A DNA stretch of 64,000 nt from Sulfidibacter corallicola (lineage in GTDB: Bacteria; Acidobacteriota; Holophagae; Acanthopleuribacterales; Acanthopleuribacteraceae). Numbering within the stretch: position 1 is the first letter of the stretch; every line of letters begins with the position of its first letter. The stretch covers positions 9,728,256 to 9,792,255 of the forward strand of contig NZ_CP071793.1 of NCBI RefSeq assembly GCF_017498545.1, given 5' to 3'. Shown here piece after piece: positions 1-8,782 of this stretch. The notes beneath the pieces are model-generated. The model was not told where the DNA came from and searched no databases. It saw nothing but the letters and a program-made list of their open reading frames with translations. The position numbers were made by a program, and so were the translations under genes.

Positions 1-1036
1 CTCTGCTTTCGATTTGATCGGCTTGAACCAAGCTTTTATTTTCAATATTGTACCCAATGCCAAGAGCAACACACTCAAAACCTGAAAGCAAAAATCCACC
101 TAGAAATTTATCCTTCTCAGAGCTATACCTCCGAAACGAATCAGATGATGTAGCACTGTTCAGGATAGAAAAAGTGTCCGAAAAGACCCGATATTCCTCT
201 TGTATAATATTTAGCGAGTCGTCTCTTTGAGCAAGTTCAATCATCTTCTCTGTGACGAATTCGCTAACATCGCGAATGGCACGAAAATCATCAATATCCA
301 TTTGCCTGAAAATGACAAATCTCAATACCAGTTCTAAATCATATTGCTCTGCAAGTGCCTTGTCTGTCAAACTAGTGCAGTCTTTAAAGTCATCATAGTC
401 AGCCATTTTTCTTAAGTTTCGATATAAATCAGGATTCATACGAACCAAAAGACAATTCCTGACTTCCTGGTCTGACAACGGGCTCCCTCCAGTATTGAGT
501 CTTTGAAATAATTCGTATTTACTTGATTTGTCGCTTTCTTTTAGAATTATACTGACAGGAAGTTTTGCCCTTTTGATAAAAAGCCTCTCTGTTTGGGAAA
601 ACGCATTAAAAGGTTCCTGATCCTCATCCTGTTGCCATGTCTTGTTCTCGAGGGATGGAAGGTACTTGGTCGCTCCTAGTATTAAAGGTTTAACCTTGCC
701 ACCATTTTCATCTCTTAAGACTCCAGCAAATTCATAAATTGTAGACAGTCTCTGTAGCCCATCTACAACGTCCCAGACTCCATCGCTTCTTTGGGAAACA
801 AAGATTTGAGGAAGGGGAATACCTAGTAAAATAGATTCAATCAAGCGAGACTTCTGCTCATTTGACCACCTGAAAAATCGTTGGAACTCAGGATGCACAT
901 CGATTTCATCATTCTCATATAGGTTTAACCACTCACCTATTGACATTGAGTAGTCATCAGTTTTAATTTCTGCTCGACCTTTTTCGATTTCTTCTCGTAG
1001 ACTCACGTGCTTTCTCCCGAAAGGACTTTTGGCCAT
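1..1036 (-). CDS. DUF262 (GmrSD N-terminal-like) protein, 3' end outside the window
   Basis: Reading the minus strand from an ATG at 1036 gives an uninterrupted frame of 345 codons that runs off the left edge. The protein has the DUF262 hallmarks: an early segment with HPEFQRFFRW, then LLGIPLPQIFVSQ, then VVDGLQRLSTIYEF (the DGQQR-type motif of ParB/Srx-fold nucleases), and further on FQRLNTGGSPLSDQEVRNC. DUF262 is the N-terminal domain of GmrS/GmrD-type type IV restriction enzymes and of many defence-associated proteins; the motif is thought to bind or hydrolyse nucleotide. The gene is clearly more AT-rich than the chromosome further right, which suggests recent acquisition. Whether a DUF1524 HNH nuclease domain follows cannot be seen because the C-terminus is missing. 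Confidence 0.88.
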   Translation of the reverse strand, partial: MAKSPFGRKHVSLREEIEKGRAEIKTDDYSMSIGEWLNLYENDEIDVHPEFQRFFRWSNEQKSRLIESILLGIPLPQIFVSQRSDGVWDVVDGLQRLSTIYEFAGVLRDENGGKVKPLILGATKYLPSLENKTWQQDEDQEPFNAFSQTERLFIKRAKLPVSIILKESDKSSKYELFQRLNTGGSPLSDQEVRNCLLVRMNPDLYRNLRKMADYDDFKDCTSLTDKALAEQYDLELVLRFVIFRQMDIDDFRAIRDVSEFVTEKMIELAQRDDSLNIIQEEYRVFSDTFSILNSATSSDSFRRYSSEKDKFLGGFLLSGFECVALGIGYNIENKSLVQADQIESR

Positions 1037-1512
1037 GGTATCACACTTGTACGCTGCTCCAATCGTACACTCTAGGGCACGTCTCTGGATTTCTGGTGGG
1101 TTGCCGTGCGCCGAAAAACGCACGTTAAATGACGTGATGAACTAGATGTAAGTTGTGCAAACGCTTTCAGCACCATCATTCTCTTACAAAGCCATCTCAG
1201 AATCAAATTTTCGAAGACTCATTGAATTCGAGGGCTTTTGATTCCAAGCCAGAAACAGTCATTATGAGGTTTTTTCACTCGAATAAGAGCCCTAACGGTC
1301 GGTACCCATCAGATCGCTTCTCTAGCCAACCCACCCCCAAAAAAAATCGGCCTAATCAGTGTGGGTCGTTCGCTTCACCGAAGAGCACCTGGGCACTAGA
1401 CTCTCTGAAGGCTTCGATCTTTTTGAATTTCCCTGGCCTGATTGCTTGCTGAATTCTGTATTTAGCAACCAGCCCGAATCAAACGCGGGCGATCAAGCCC
1501 TTGGAGGTGGTT
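1037..1512. other. Intergenic stretch, no convincing gene
   Basis: This stretch lies between the leftward DUF262 gene and the rightward small ORF at 1513, so it should hold divergent promoters. Short open frames here have no recognisable protein character. I see no RNA gene or clear terminator. Confidence 0.4.
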
Positions 1513-1731
1513 GTGCAGAAATATTCCGACGCGATGACCCCGGACGAAATCAAGGCCGAAGTTGGCGAAATTCTTATCCGTGGCTATTTGAGGTACCGCC
1601 TTGGCATTTTGCCTAGTGAGGATCGAGGCGAAGCGTGCATCGCGCATCAAGCCAGCCTAGCACCCGCGCAAAGCCAACCGGATGCCTTGTCGCAGGTTTG
1701 TAAACCCCAGAAAAGACTTGCTGCACGTTGA
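1513..1731 (+). CDS. Small protein upstream of DUF2924 gene, unknown function
   Basis: A 72-residue frame starts at a GTG preceded by GGAGG at 1503-1507 with a 5-nt gap. Its N-terminal half (MTPDEIKAEVGEILIRGYLRYR) looks like the short proteins often encoded just ahead of DUF2924 and serine-recombinase genes in mobile islands. The C-terminal half is low in recognisable features. The next gene downstream is indeed a DUF2924 fragment, which supports the assignment. Function is unknown. The placement is typical of integrated elements, and this small block was probably the left part of such an element before IS66 disrupted it. Confidence 0.45.
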   Translation: MQKYSDAMTPDEIKAEVGEILIRGYLRYRLGILPSEDRGEACIAHQASLAPAQSQPDALSQVCKPQKRLAAR

Positions 1732-1793
1732 TAAATAAGGCTCCATGGTCCTACCAAAAAAAACGTTAAACAAAATAAGGAGAGATATTTAGA

Positions 1794-2036
1794 ATGCCTG
1801 ACCTTAAAGAGCAGATTGAAAAGCTCGAAGAAATGACCGGCCCGGAACTAAAAGCAGCATACATGGCCGTATTTAAAGAGCGGCCACATTCGCACCGGCA
1901 CCAGTGGCTCAAGAACCGAATTGCCTGGGGCATCCAGGCAAAGACTGAGAAAGGCATTTCGAAGCGGTTCATTAAACACGGACTCGAAAACGCCGACTTG
2001 TCGGAGCTGAGGGCGACAGCACCGCGAACAACGTAA
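1794..2036 (+). pseudogene. DUF2924 protein, truncated at the IS66 end
   Basis: The frame has a good AAGGAG ribosome site and starts at ATG 1794. It encodes the N-terminal 80 residues of a DUF2924-like protein, with the characteristic helical start (IEKLEEMTGPELKAAYMAVF) followed by HRHQWLKNRIAWGIQA. DUF2924 proteins are usually about 140 or more residues and lie next to a site-specific recombinase in mobile islands. Here the stop codon TAA at 2034-2036 is supplied by the left terminal inverted repeat of the adjacent IS66 element, so the reading frame ends exactly at the insertion junction. No continuation of the gene is visible after the right end of the element. Confidence 0.65.
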
Positions 2037-2053
2037 GCGCTTATTGCGTCGCG
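2033..2053 (+). repeat. IS66 left terminal inverted repeat
   Basis: GTAAGCGCTTA followed by TTGCGTCGCG. It pairs with the right end at 4469-4489 with two mismatches. The tnpC stop codon lies inside it. Confidence 0.85.
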
Positions 2054-3659
2054 TCGGGCTCTGCAGGGCTCGTGTTGGGTTCTGGAGCGCATGTTGGCAA
2101 GAGGCGTGCGATTTCTGCGTCGGTTTCGGCGGTAGGCAGGCGCTCGAACAATTGCTTTAAATAGGCGTACGGCTCCCAACCATTTAATTTTGCCGTCTCA
2201 ACGATGCTATATATCCGCGCGCTCGCCTGAGCCCCTTCCGGGCTGCCGCTGAACAGCCACGCTTTTCGGCCAATCACGTAGGGACGAATGGCGTTTTCTA
2301 CCAAAGCCGTGCTCATGGGGACCTCCGCGCGGTCCAAGAACAGGTCCAGTTTGTGCCATTGACCCAGCGCATAATGAATCGCCTTTCCCAGGAGGCTCTT
2401 GGGTGGGACGCGGCCTGCTAAATGATCCAACCAAGCTTTGAACGCGCCAATCTTCGGTCGCAACTTTTGATCGCGCATGACCAACAGCTCTGTGGCCGAG
2501 TAGCCCTTCTCCCTGGCCTTGCGTTCGAGTTCGTACATCTCGCCAATGAGCTTCAGGGCTTCATCCGCTTTGCCTGTTTTTCCGTCTTTGCCTTTTCGTC
2601 CCAAGGCTTTGCGGACGTCTGCGAACTTGCGGCGAACATGGTCCCAGTCGCCGGCATGCACCACCCCAGGTGCGCGACCCAAAAAGTCGTAGCCGGCATA
2701 GCCATCGGTTTGGACCGTGCCTTGAAATCCCTCCAGCAATCGGGCCGCCACTGAGCCCGATCGACTTGGATCATAATGAAACAAAACGATGAGTGTATCC
2801 GGTGGTCCACCGCGAATCACCCACATGAACGACTTCGTGGTGTTCTCTTTGCCGGGTTCGTTGAGGACTTGAACCGTGGTTTCATCCATCTGGAGCCAGG
2901 TGTGCTGCCTTGCCTGGGCAAGTAGCAGTTCCCACATCCGTTCCAAGCGGTTGCCTACATGGCGTGCCCAGTTACACATGGTTGCTCGTCCCAGCTTCAC
3001 ACCCAACCGACCCATGAGACGTTCCACCCGGTAGAACGGCAGGCCGTCCACGAATTTGGAGGCGATCACGAAGGCCAGCAGACCGGGTCCTGCCATACTG
3101 CCGCGAATCAGGCGCGGCGCGCGCGGCGCAGACCTGATCGGAGCCTCCAGGACCTCGTCGGCCTGCTTGCAAGGCGCACAGCCGTAGCTGTAGTGATGGT
3201 GTTCGACGACTTTGGCGACCGCAGGCTCGTACTCCAGCTCGCACGTGACATCCTTGCCGATCACGGTCATTTCTTCGCCGCAGCAGGTGCACTGCCGGTC
3301 TTCCGGGGGGAGTTCGTGCTTGTGAATTTCCCGCGGCAGGTGGTCCGGGAAGGGTTGTGGCCCGCGCTTTTTGCGACGCTTGTAGGTGATCGTCTCGCGC
3401 ACATCATCATCCGAGGCAGACTCGGCGTCGGCGGGCTTCTCGTCAGCTTCAAGCGCATCCAGGTCGAACAACGCCTGCTGGCCGACCAACTGGCTCATGC
3501 GTTCGCTCTTGGGCCCAAACGCCTTGGCCTTTACAACCTTAGCTGCTCTTCCAGAAGTCCGATATGCTGGTCCAACGCCGCGATTTGCGCGTCCTTGCGG
3601 GCGAGCGCCTGCTGGAGTGCTTCGTTTTGTTCTGCGAGCGATACGGCGGCGTTGTTCAT
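2041..3659 (-). pseudogene. tnpC: IS66 transposase TnpC, frameshifted near its N-terminus
   Basis: The main frame (stop at 2041, conceptual translation from about 3537) has the IS66 DDE transposase layout: a leader with FGPKSERMSQL, a zinc-binding region (CTCCGEE, then CAPCKQADE), a central DDE core with WLQMDETTVQV and QTDGYAGYDFLG, and a C-terminal stretch with STALVENAIRPYVIGRKAWLFSGSPEGA. The expected N-terminal coiled coil starts at ATG 3659 (MNNAAVSLAEQNEALQQAL) but is in another frame. It meets a TAA at 3531-3533, just after EEQLRL. One missing base near 3540 would restore a normal protein of about 540 residues. The TnpC is therefore broken, made by frameshifting, or mis-sequenced. Confidence 0.82.
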
Positions 3660-3730
3660 GATCCTTAGCCTAGCACAACCTACTAAAAACCAGAAGGCTA
3701 CGTTGGCGATCCAAGGCCTTGATCTGCGGA

Positions 3731-4078
3731 TTAGGTGCATGTCGTATACTGCAAGGTTTCGTGGGCCTGGTGGATATCCAAACCCTCCAGCAGCCAGGTG
3801 AGTTCGCGCTGGCCGATTTGAAGGACCTCGAGTTCGTTGGCGGGCCAACGAAACCGTTGAGCTTCCAGCCGTTTCATCCACAGGCAAAAACCAGAGGGCG
3901 ACCAGTAGAGAATCTTCACGAGCGTGCGACTGCGGTTGCTGAACACGAATAGATCACCGGAAAAGAGCTGTCCCCCGAGTTCCTGCTCGACCAACAGGGC
4001 AAGCCCGTTGATCGCTTTGCGCATATCGGCGGCATCCAGAGCCAGAAACACGCGAGCGTCAGTGCGTACATGCCACAT
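3731..4078 (-). CDS. tnpB: IS66 family accessory protein TnpB (Orf2)
   Basis: The 115-residue protein has the conserved TnpB core: ADMRKAINGLALLVEQ, then LFVFSNRSRTLVKILYWSPSGFCLWMKRLE, then FRWP. TnpB is required with TnpA and TnpC for transposition of IS66 elements, though its biochemical role is not firmly established. It starts by a TAATG overlap with the stop of tnpA, consistent with translational coupling. Length is normal for the family and no lesion is visible. A gap of about 70 nt separates it from the N-terminal part of tnpC. Confidence 0.93.
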   Translation of the reverse strand: MWHVRTDARVFLALDAADMRKAINGLALLVEQELGGQLFSGDLFVFSNRSRTLVKILYWSPSGFCLWMKRLEAQRFRWPANELEVLQIGQRELTWLLEGLDIHQAHETLQYTTCT

Positions 4079-4410
4079 TATCGACCTCCCAGGACGTCCA
4101 AAATCGCGGCCAAGAGAGTGACATCGCTGCCCGACCCGATATCAAGGATGTAGCCGTGAGCGTGGAGGCGGATGGGTTCTCGGCTCTCCGAGGCGGCGCT
4201 GGATTCTTTTTCCATTTTGATGGGGACGAGCCGAAGTCCGCGACGAGGCTCGGTTTCATAAATGCGTCGCTTCCAATATTGACATTGCGGCAGCGCCAAG
4301 CCCTGTTGACGACAGTAGGCCGACTGATTTAATCCAGACGCCTGCCAGTCTTCAATGCGCGCCTGCCACAGCTCTCGTTTCTGGGCACGAGCTTCAGATA
4401 GATTATGCAT
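4078..4410 (-). CDS. tnpA: IS66 family accessory protein TnpA (Orf1)
   Basis: The 110-residue protein has an N-terminal helix-turn-helix-like region typical of IS66 TnpA: WQARIEDWQASGLNQSAYCRQQ followed by CQYWKRRIY. The C-terminal part (PIRLHAHGYILDIGSGSD) matches the family's beta-rich tail. It is the first gene of the element, about 60 bp inside the right inverted repeat, and overlaps tnpB by one base. It appears intact. Confidence 0.92.
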   Translation of the reverse strand: MHNLSEARAQKRELWQARIEDWQASGLNQSAYCRQQGLALPQCQYWKRRIYETEPRRGLRLVPIKMEKESSAASESREPIRLHAHGYILDIGSGSDVTLLAAILDVLGGR

Positions 4411-4468
4411 GGGAACACCTCCGTTTCGAGATGCCTCACTATCTCAATCCCGCTTCACAGTGCCTACC

Positions 4469-4489
4469 CGCGACGGATTAAGCGCTTAC
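4469..4489 (-). repeat. IS66 right terminal inverted repeat
   Basis: On the minus strand it reads GTAAGCGCTTA followed by ATCCGTCGCG, which is 19/21 identical to the left end. Confidence 0.85.
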
Positions 4490-4692
4490 TTTTTACTCAC
4501 CGCGTGCCGTCACAATACTTGATAGCGGGTAAACGCCCACTACATTCACAGGCTGGTATCGAATCTGTGGTTTCATTCCCAAATTCTGAGAGAAAGTTGG
4601 GCAATCGGGTGAGGCATTTTCTTTTTGGCCTTTTCCAAAAAAGGGTCACGGTGCAAGAGGTTGCCGCATCCTCAAGTATTCTCAAGAACTAG

Positions 4693-5046
4693 GCCACTGC
4701 GACCTGTAGCGCAGACGACGGATATGCTTCCAAACCGAACCAGCAGTGGCTGGTGCAGCAAGGCGTACAAACGAATTCGTTCAGCGGTGCCAAGGGAAAG
4801 AAGATTGCAGGCGAGGAAGCGTGGGAAAGCAAACTCTACCGCCAAGCGCGGCGGATGCGACCTTTGGTGGAGGGGTTGATCGGCCAATTGAAAGCGCTGT
4901 CTGGATTTGGGCTGGTATGGCGGAGAGGATTGGAAGCGGTGAGGGCGGAGCTGACAGGCAAAGCGATCGTCAATAACCTCTACCGGTTACAGCAACTGAC
5001 TCACCCTTACCAGTTCCGAATAACTATATTATATACAGCATTTTAG
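4693..5046 (+). pseudogene. DDE transposase C-terminal remnant
   Basis: The frame is open from 4693 without a natural start and encodes ADDGYASKPNQQWLVQQGV, later RRMRPLVEGLIGQLKALSG and LTGKAIVNNLYRL. This is the C-terminal part of a DDE transposase of the IS5/IS1182/ISNCY kind; the acidic ADDGYAS segment resembles the second catalytic Asp region and the REx/VEG helix resembles the Glu region. The N-terminal two thirds are missing. The last residues run directly into a second IS66 remnant, showing nested insertions and deletions. Confidence 0.6.
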
Positions 5047-5153
5047 ATCGAAGCCCCCTGCTCGATCCACATAATGGCCAACTCAGCATAATTGCGCATA
5101 TCCGTCGCACCCAGGGCGAGGTAGATACGGGGGTGTTTTTCAATCCGCCACAT
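5043..5153 (-). pseudogene. IS66 TnpB N-terminal remnant (second copy)
   Basis: A 36-codon minus-strand frame encodes MWRIEKHPRIYLALGATDM and ends early. It resembles the first third of TnpB (compare MWHVRTDARVFLALDAADM in the complete copy at 3731-4078) but differs in sequence, so it derives from another IS66-type element. It follows the tnpA remnant as expected and is cut off by the DDE transposase remnant. Confidence 0.65.
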
Positions 5154-5490
5154 GAATCCCTCTTACTCGAAGGGTGACCACCAACTGTCTCAACCGAATC
5201 GGGCTGATCTCGATGGGGACTTCCAAGATCAAGTGACCTATGTGGATTTTGATCGAGACCTCCGATGCTGGCGCTTTCGGAAGCGGGGTCACATCGGGAT
5301 CGTCGGGCTCCTCGATAGGGACGAAACGGAGTTTGGCATCGGATTCCCGGGATTCAGCCAATCGTCACTTCCAGTAGCGGAAGGTGGGGAGCTTCAGCCT
5401 AACCCGCTCACAATAGGCGCGCTGAGTGAGGCCGGATTCGTCTTGCCGCGCCATGTGCCTTTGCCAGTATTCGTGCTTGGGCAGCGCTTC
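5140..5490 (-). pseudogene. IS66 TnpA remnant with an in-frame stop
   Basis: The minus-strand frame reads HEYWQRHMARQDESGLTQRAYCER, then LPTFRYWK, a TGA stop near 5362, and then continues in frame RLAESRESDAKLRFVPIEEPDD to IHIGHLILEVP. This is the TnpA layout (HTH part, then beta tail). One nonsense codon and loss of the start make it non-functional. It belongs with the tnpB remnant at 5043-5153. Confidence 0.65.
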
Positions 5491-5498
5491 GGAGGGGC

Positions 5499-5693
5499 AT
5501 GATCCCCAAGAGCTTGGCGGGGCCAGGCTTGTTGGCCGACGTGATCACCGTGAAATTTGCCAATGTGATTCCATTTTATCGCCACGAAAAACGCCTAGGC
5601 CGGCTGGGCATCGAGCTGTTGAGAACGGCAATGGGCCAATGGGCCAAAAATGTGGCGGATCGCTGCCGGCCCCCAGGAAGTGACGGGAATTAA
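5499..5693 (+). pseudogene. IS66 TnpC internal fragment on the opposite strand
   Basis: The frame encodes MIPKSLAGPGLLADVITVKFA then FYRHEKRLGRLGIELLRTAMGQWAKN. This matches the region of TnpC that in the intact copy reads GPGLLAFVIASKFVDGLPFYRVERLMGRLG. It lies on the plus strand whereas the neighbouring tnpA and tnpB remnants are on the minus strand, so the old element was internally inverted as well as truncated. Confidence 0.6.
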
Positions 5694-5844
5694 GGCTTTA
5701 ACAATCCTTGCCCCTGCCGAAAACTCCGTAGTATTGTTGCAGGGAAAGCGCCAAGGGGCACATGCCTGGACAGGCTGGGTGAAGCCATAAGGTAATTATT
5801 TATTTTGGTCATTAAGAAATACGGACTAAAGGACAGAAGTTAAG

Positions 5845-6390
5845 ATGAAATGGATCTGGTTGGGTTTGTTTTTTTTGCTCGTTTTGGGGATATTTTTTTC
5901 TCGAAACATTGATAAAAAGCCGGACACTTCCGCCGCGGTCCCCTATACCCCGTTGCGTGAGATCAGGAATGAAACGAATCGATGGTCCAAAGAGCGACGG
6001 ATTGCCTTTCCGCCCTCATTTACTTGGAAGGACGAGAGGTTTCATCGGGTGGTGAAGAGGGTGTGGGTAACCATCCCCCATCATAGGGTGAATCTGTCCT
6101 TATATACGCCTGAGGAATTTGCCCGGATTCGCGAGCACACTGTCCTCCAGGCCGCTCTGGACTATCATGAACAGGATAAGGTGGATTGTGTGGTCGCCGT
6201 ACTTTTAGACGTGAAACCCGAGCTCGTGGACAACGTGATAACGTACAGCGGCGACTTCGTGGATAACTGGGATGCCGGCATCATCAAGGTAGTATACTCT
6301 CCGGACGGTGGCGGGGAGAGTGGAAAAGACAAGCTCAGTAACGGTATCTTTTCAGTGGAAATGGGCCCTATCAGGCCACCCAACGAATAA
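5845..6390 (+). CDS. Hypothetical membrane-anchored protein
   Basis: This 181-residue protein starts with a single hydrophobic segment (about residues 3-20, MKWIWLGLFFLLVLGIFF) with little positive charge before it, followed by a soluble domain. It is probably anchored in the inner membrane or secreted. The remainder is rich in charged and aromatic residues (RFHRVVKRVWVTIPHHRVNL, DKVDCVVAVLLDVKPELVDN) and matches no family I recognise. A weak AGGACAG precedes the start. It is the only apparently intact non-mobile gene between the IS remnants and the ParB pseudogene, so it may be cargo of a former mobile element. Confidence 0.6.
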   Translation: MKWIWLGLFFLLVLGIFFSRNIDKKPDTSAAVPYTPLREIRNETNRWSKERRIAFPPSFTWKDERFHRVVKRVWVTIPHHRVNLSLYTPEEFARIREHTVLQAALDYHEQDKVDCVVAVLLDVKPELVDNVITYSGDFVDNWDAGIIKVVYSPDGGGESGKDKLSNGIFSVEMGPIRPPNE

Positions 6391-6700
6391 ACGAGCATAC
6401 CCCACTCGCCGAGTGAATCTGGTCATCCCTCGAAGGAATAAGAAAAGTAGTCGAGAGAAAAGCAGAAACAAGATTTCAGGTTAGTACATTCGTCGAATGT
6501 ACCTTTCGATGTTGCTCAAATGCCTGAATCGAGGGTTCCTAGAATTTCCTGTTGACGCTCCCCCGAACGAACCCGGGAATTGCTTGGTAAAGGACCCTGG
6601 GTTCGTCTGTTGAGTAGGGTGCTCAAAGGCGGACCCGGCACCGGCACAAATAGATCGAACATATGAAAATGCCAGCTTACCGAAACACGGGAGCTCAGGC
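6391..6700. other. Intergenic stretch, nothing recognised
   Basis: About 310 bp between the hypothetical membrane protein and the zinc-finger-like gene. No convincing gene, RNA or hairpin with a T-tract was seen. Confidence 0.4.
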
Positions 6701-7204
6701 ATGGCCAAACAACGGTGCCGTGGATGTCGTTGCTACTTCCATCGACGTCCCCAAAACCCCAATCAACGCTTCTGCAGCAAGTCTGAATGTCAACGACAAC
6801 GCAAATCATACTGGCAAAAAGAAAAACGGAAGTCTGATCCTGACTACCGCTCCAATGATCGCGAAAGCCAACCTGTGTGGCGGGCTCGAAACCCCGACTA
6901 TTGGCGCCGCCGCCAACGCCGGAAACGCGCACCGGCGGTGCTGTCGCCAGCCGCCAAGCCCCGCATGCGAACCGGAGCAGGCCCAGAGCCCCGCCACGCT
7001 CGCAGTGAGGACGTGTCAACGCCGCAAATCACTGTGAATATTCAGGTTCTGGGACAGCATAGGGAAAAATCATGTGTCGCCGAGGACGCGTTAAAGCGCC
7101 AACCCACTGAAGGTGAACACCTTATACGGGTCCACGTGGGCCACTTATACGGTGTCAATGAGGACTGGTGCCCATTCCTGACCGCAAGGTTTAGCCTGGC
7201 ACCC
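6701..7204 (+). pseudogene. Small Cys-rich mobile-element protein, fused in frame to ParB remnant
   Basis: From ATG 6701 the frame begins CRGCRCYFHRRPQNPNQRFC and continues with C...QRQRKSYWQKEK, then SQPVWRARNPDYWRRRQRRKR. This looks like a treble-clef type zinc finger (CxxC plus CxxxxC) followed by a basic region, a small protein type common just upstream of ParB-like genes in mobile elements. The natural stop seems lost: the frame runs through about 70 residues of unremarkable sequence straight into the ParB-like segment at 7205. Function is not established; DNA binding is a guess from the basic tail. Confidence 0.45.
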
Positions 7205-8144
7205 ATGACTGCCACCAAACCCCTTCACCGCGAATTGGAACCCCATCAACTGCAGCGGCCCTTCGCTCGCCACCGGATTTTCGATGGGGCAATCACCGAT
7301 GCGCTTGCCCGTGATCTTGATCGCCGAGGCCAACTTGTCCCGGTCTCGGTGGCTCAGGATGCCGACGGCAAGCTGGTGTTGCGGGACGGCTACCGACCGG
7401 GTGGCTGCACGCGACAAACTGCGCCGTGACACGGTGCAGTGCGAAATCTGGCCAGGAGACCCAACCCAAGGGCTGTTGTCCCTGCTGATGCGGATGAGTG
7501 GCCGCTGCTGGGATGCACTCGAAGAAGACCTGACCCTGCTCAATCTCCACGAAGAACGGGGCCTGACTCCGGAAGCGATTGCGCAGCACACCGGCCGTAG
7601 CCAGAGCTGGGTGCGGAGCCGGTTGCGGTTGGTCTCGGAGGTCCCCGAGGAAGGCCGCACGGCAGTGATGCAGAGACGGCTTTCCCCCTGGGTGGCCGTT
7701 CGGGTGATCGCGCCGTTGGCCCAAACCAATCCCGCGCACGCGATCCAAGTCATCGAAGCGACGGCCAAGCATCGGCTCAGCAGCCGCAAGTGGCGGGATT
7801 GGTTCGAAGCCTACCGGAGTGCCAATCAGGTGGTGCGACAGCGTTTGGTCGACCAGCCGCGACTGTGGATCGAAGTCAAGCGAGAACGCGCGCTGGCTCG
7901 TGAAAGTCGCGAACTCGCCGAGGGACCCGAGGGCAAGTGGCGGACGACCTGTCGCCGTCTCACAAGTGGCCTTCGGGGTTTGCGTCAGCAACTGCCGAGT
8001 CTGTGCCGGGGCCTGGACCCTATGTGTCAGGACAGTTGTCGCCTAGCTTGGGCTAGATCTCTCAGTTTGAGAAGGAAGGCCGGATTTCGTACAGAGAAAG
8101 GCCGCACTTCCACAAATGTTACCCTCATATATCAAAATGAGTGA
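7205..8144 (+). pseudogene. ParB/Spo0J-like partition protein, frameshifted
   Basis: The first part, from ATG 7205, reads LEPHQLQRPFARHRIFD, ALARDLDRRGQLVPVSV and DGKLVLRDGYR, which is the ParB N-terminal nuclease-like domain. At about 7397 one extra C shifts the frame; the continuation RVAARDKLRRDTVQCEIW, then GLTPEAIAQHTGRSQSWVRSRL (a ParB helix-turn-helix), is in the next frame to 8144. ParB-like proteins of this type accompany transposase/ATPase modules in mobile elements. Because of the frameshift and the fusion to the upstream small gene, the locus is probably dead. The C-terminal 50 residues look non-native. Confidence 0.65.
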
Positions 8145-8782
8145 AGCGGGTTTTGACTGGATGGGAATCAGGTTGGTGACGTTGTTTCCTTGGAAACCGG
8201 CTCTCCATGTAAACAAAAGGTAAAACCAGCCGGCGTTCTGTAAAACCGGACCCGTTTTCAATTTTCAGCCCCAATGTCGCATATAGGTCGCAAAATAGGA
8301 TTTCTCCCAAATTTCCTTCTGATATACATTGTTTAAATCAAACTACTTGAGCAATGCGGGTTGTCTTAATAGTAGCTCCACCTCCTGACCTTACGCCCCT
8401 CTCGCGATGCGGGGACTTTTGGCTTTTCGGCCTCGGTGGCGTGCAGCCAGGGGGGGTGATCGGCTTCGCTTTTTTGCGTAATTGGTTGTTGTTGCTCGGG
8501 TTGCTTCGAAGCGTCGGCCCAGCGGGCCAACCTACCAGCCTTACGCCCCTCTCACGATGCGGGGACTTTGGGCTTTTCGACTTCGAATTGGGGTCGTGAG
8601 GGAGACTCTGCGCTTCGCTCTTTGGTGTAATTTACTGTAGTTGCATGGGTTGCTTCGATTGGTGGAGCAAGCTGCTCCACCTACAGGCCTTCCGCCACTT
8701 ACACACGCACGGGCACTTCGAGCCCCTTTCCTTCGGCGTGCCCGGCCAACCGTTCGAAGGGCCTGAGCCGGAGTGCCGAACA
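8145..8782. other. Intergenic region with degenerate repeats
   Basis: No gene is visible between the ParB remnant and the MarR gene. Its main content is the tandem repeat at 8389-8690, described separately. The region upstream (8145-8388) shows no recognisable feature. Confidence 0.4.
8389..8690 (+). repeat. Two degenerate direct repeats of about 150 bp
   Basis: Two copies begin CCTTACGCCCCTCTC at 8389 and 8539 and share GCGGGGACTTT and GGCTTTTCG, then a GGTTGCTTCGA core near the end and a CAACCTACC/CCACCTACA end. A third, partial copy of the end lies just before 8389 (GCGGGTTGTC ... AGCTCCACCTCC). The second unit ends in a palindrome, GGTGGAGCAAGCTGCTCCACC (8664-8684). They look like a decayed intergenic repeat family rather than genes or a CRISPR. 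Confidence 0.6.

Larger units (their letters stand above)
2033..4489 (-). mobile_element. IS66-family insertion sequence with 21-bp inverted repeats
   Basis: The element is about 2457 bp long and carries the tnpA, tnpB and tnpC genes in the order typical of IS66, all on the minus strand. Terminal inverted repeats at 2033-2053 and 4469-4489 start with GTAAGCGCTTA and match at 19 of 21 positions; GTAAGCG ends are typical of IS66. The expected 8-bp target duplication is absent: the left flank reads CGAACAAC and the right flank TTTTTACT. This suggests a deletion or recombination next to the element. tnpC carries a frameshift, so the copy is probably not autonomous unless the shift is programmed or a sequencing error. 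Confidence 0.9.

Noticed and set aside
8389..8690. CRISPR array
   Set aside because: Only two and a part units, about 150 bp long and diverged throughout; no short identical repeats with unique spacers.
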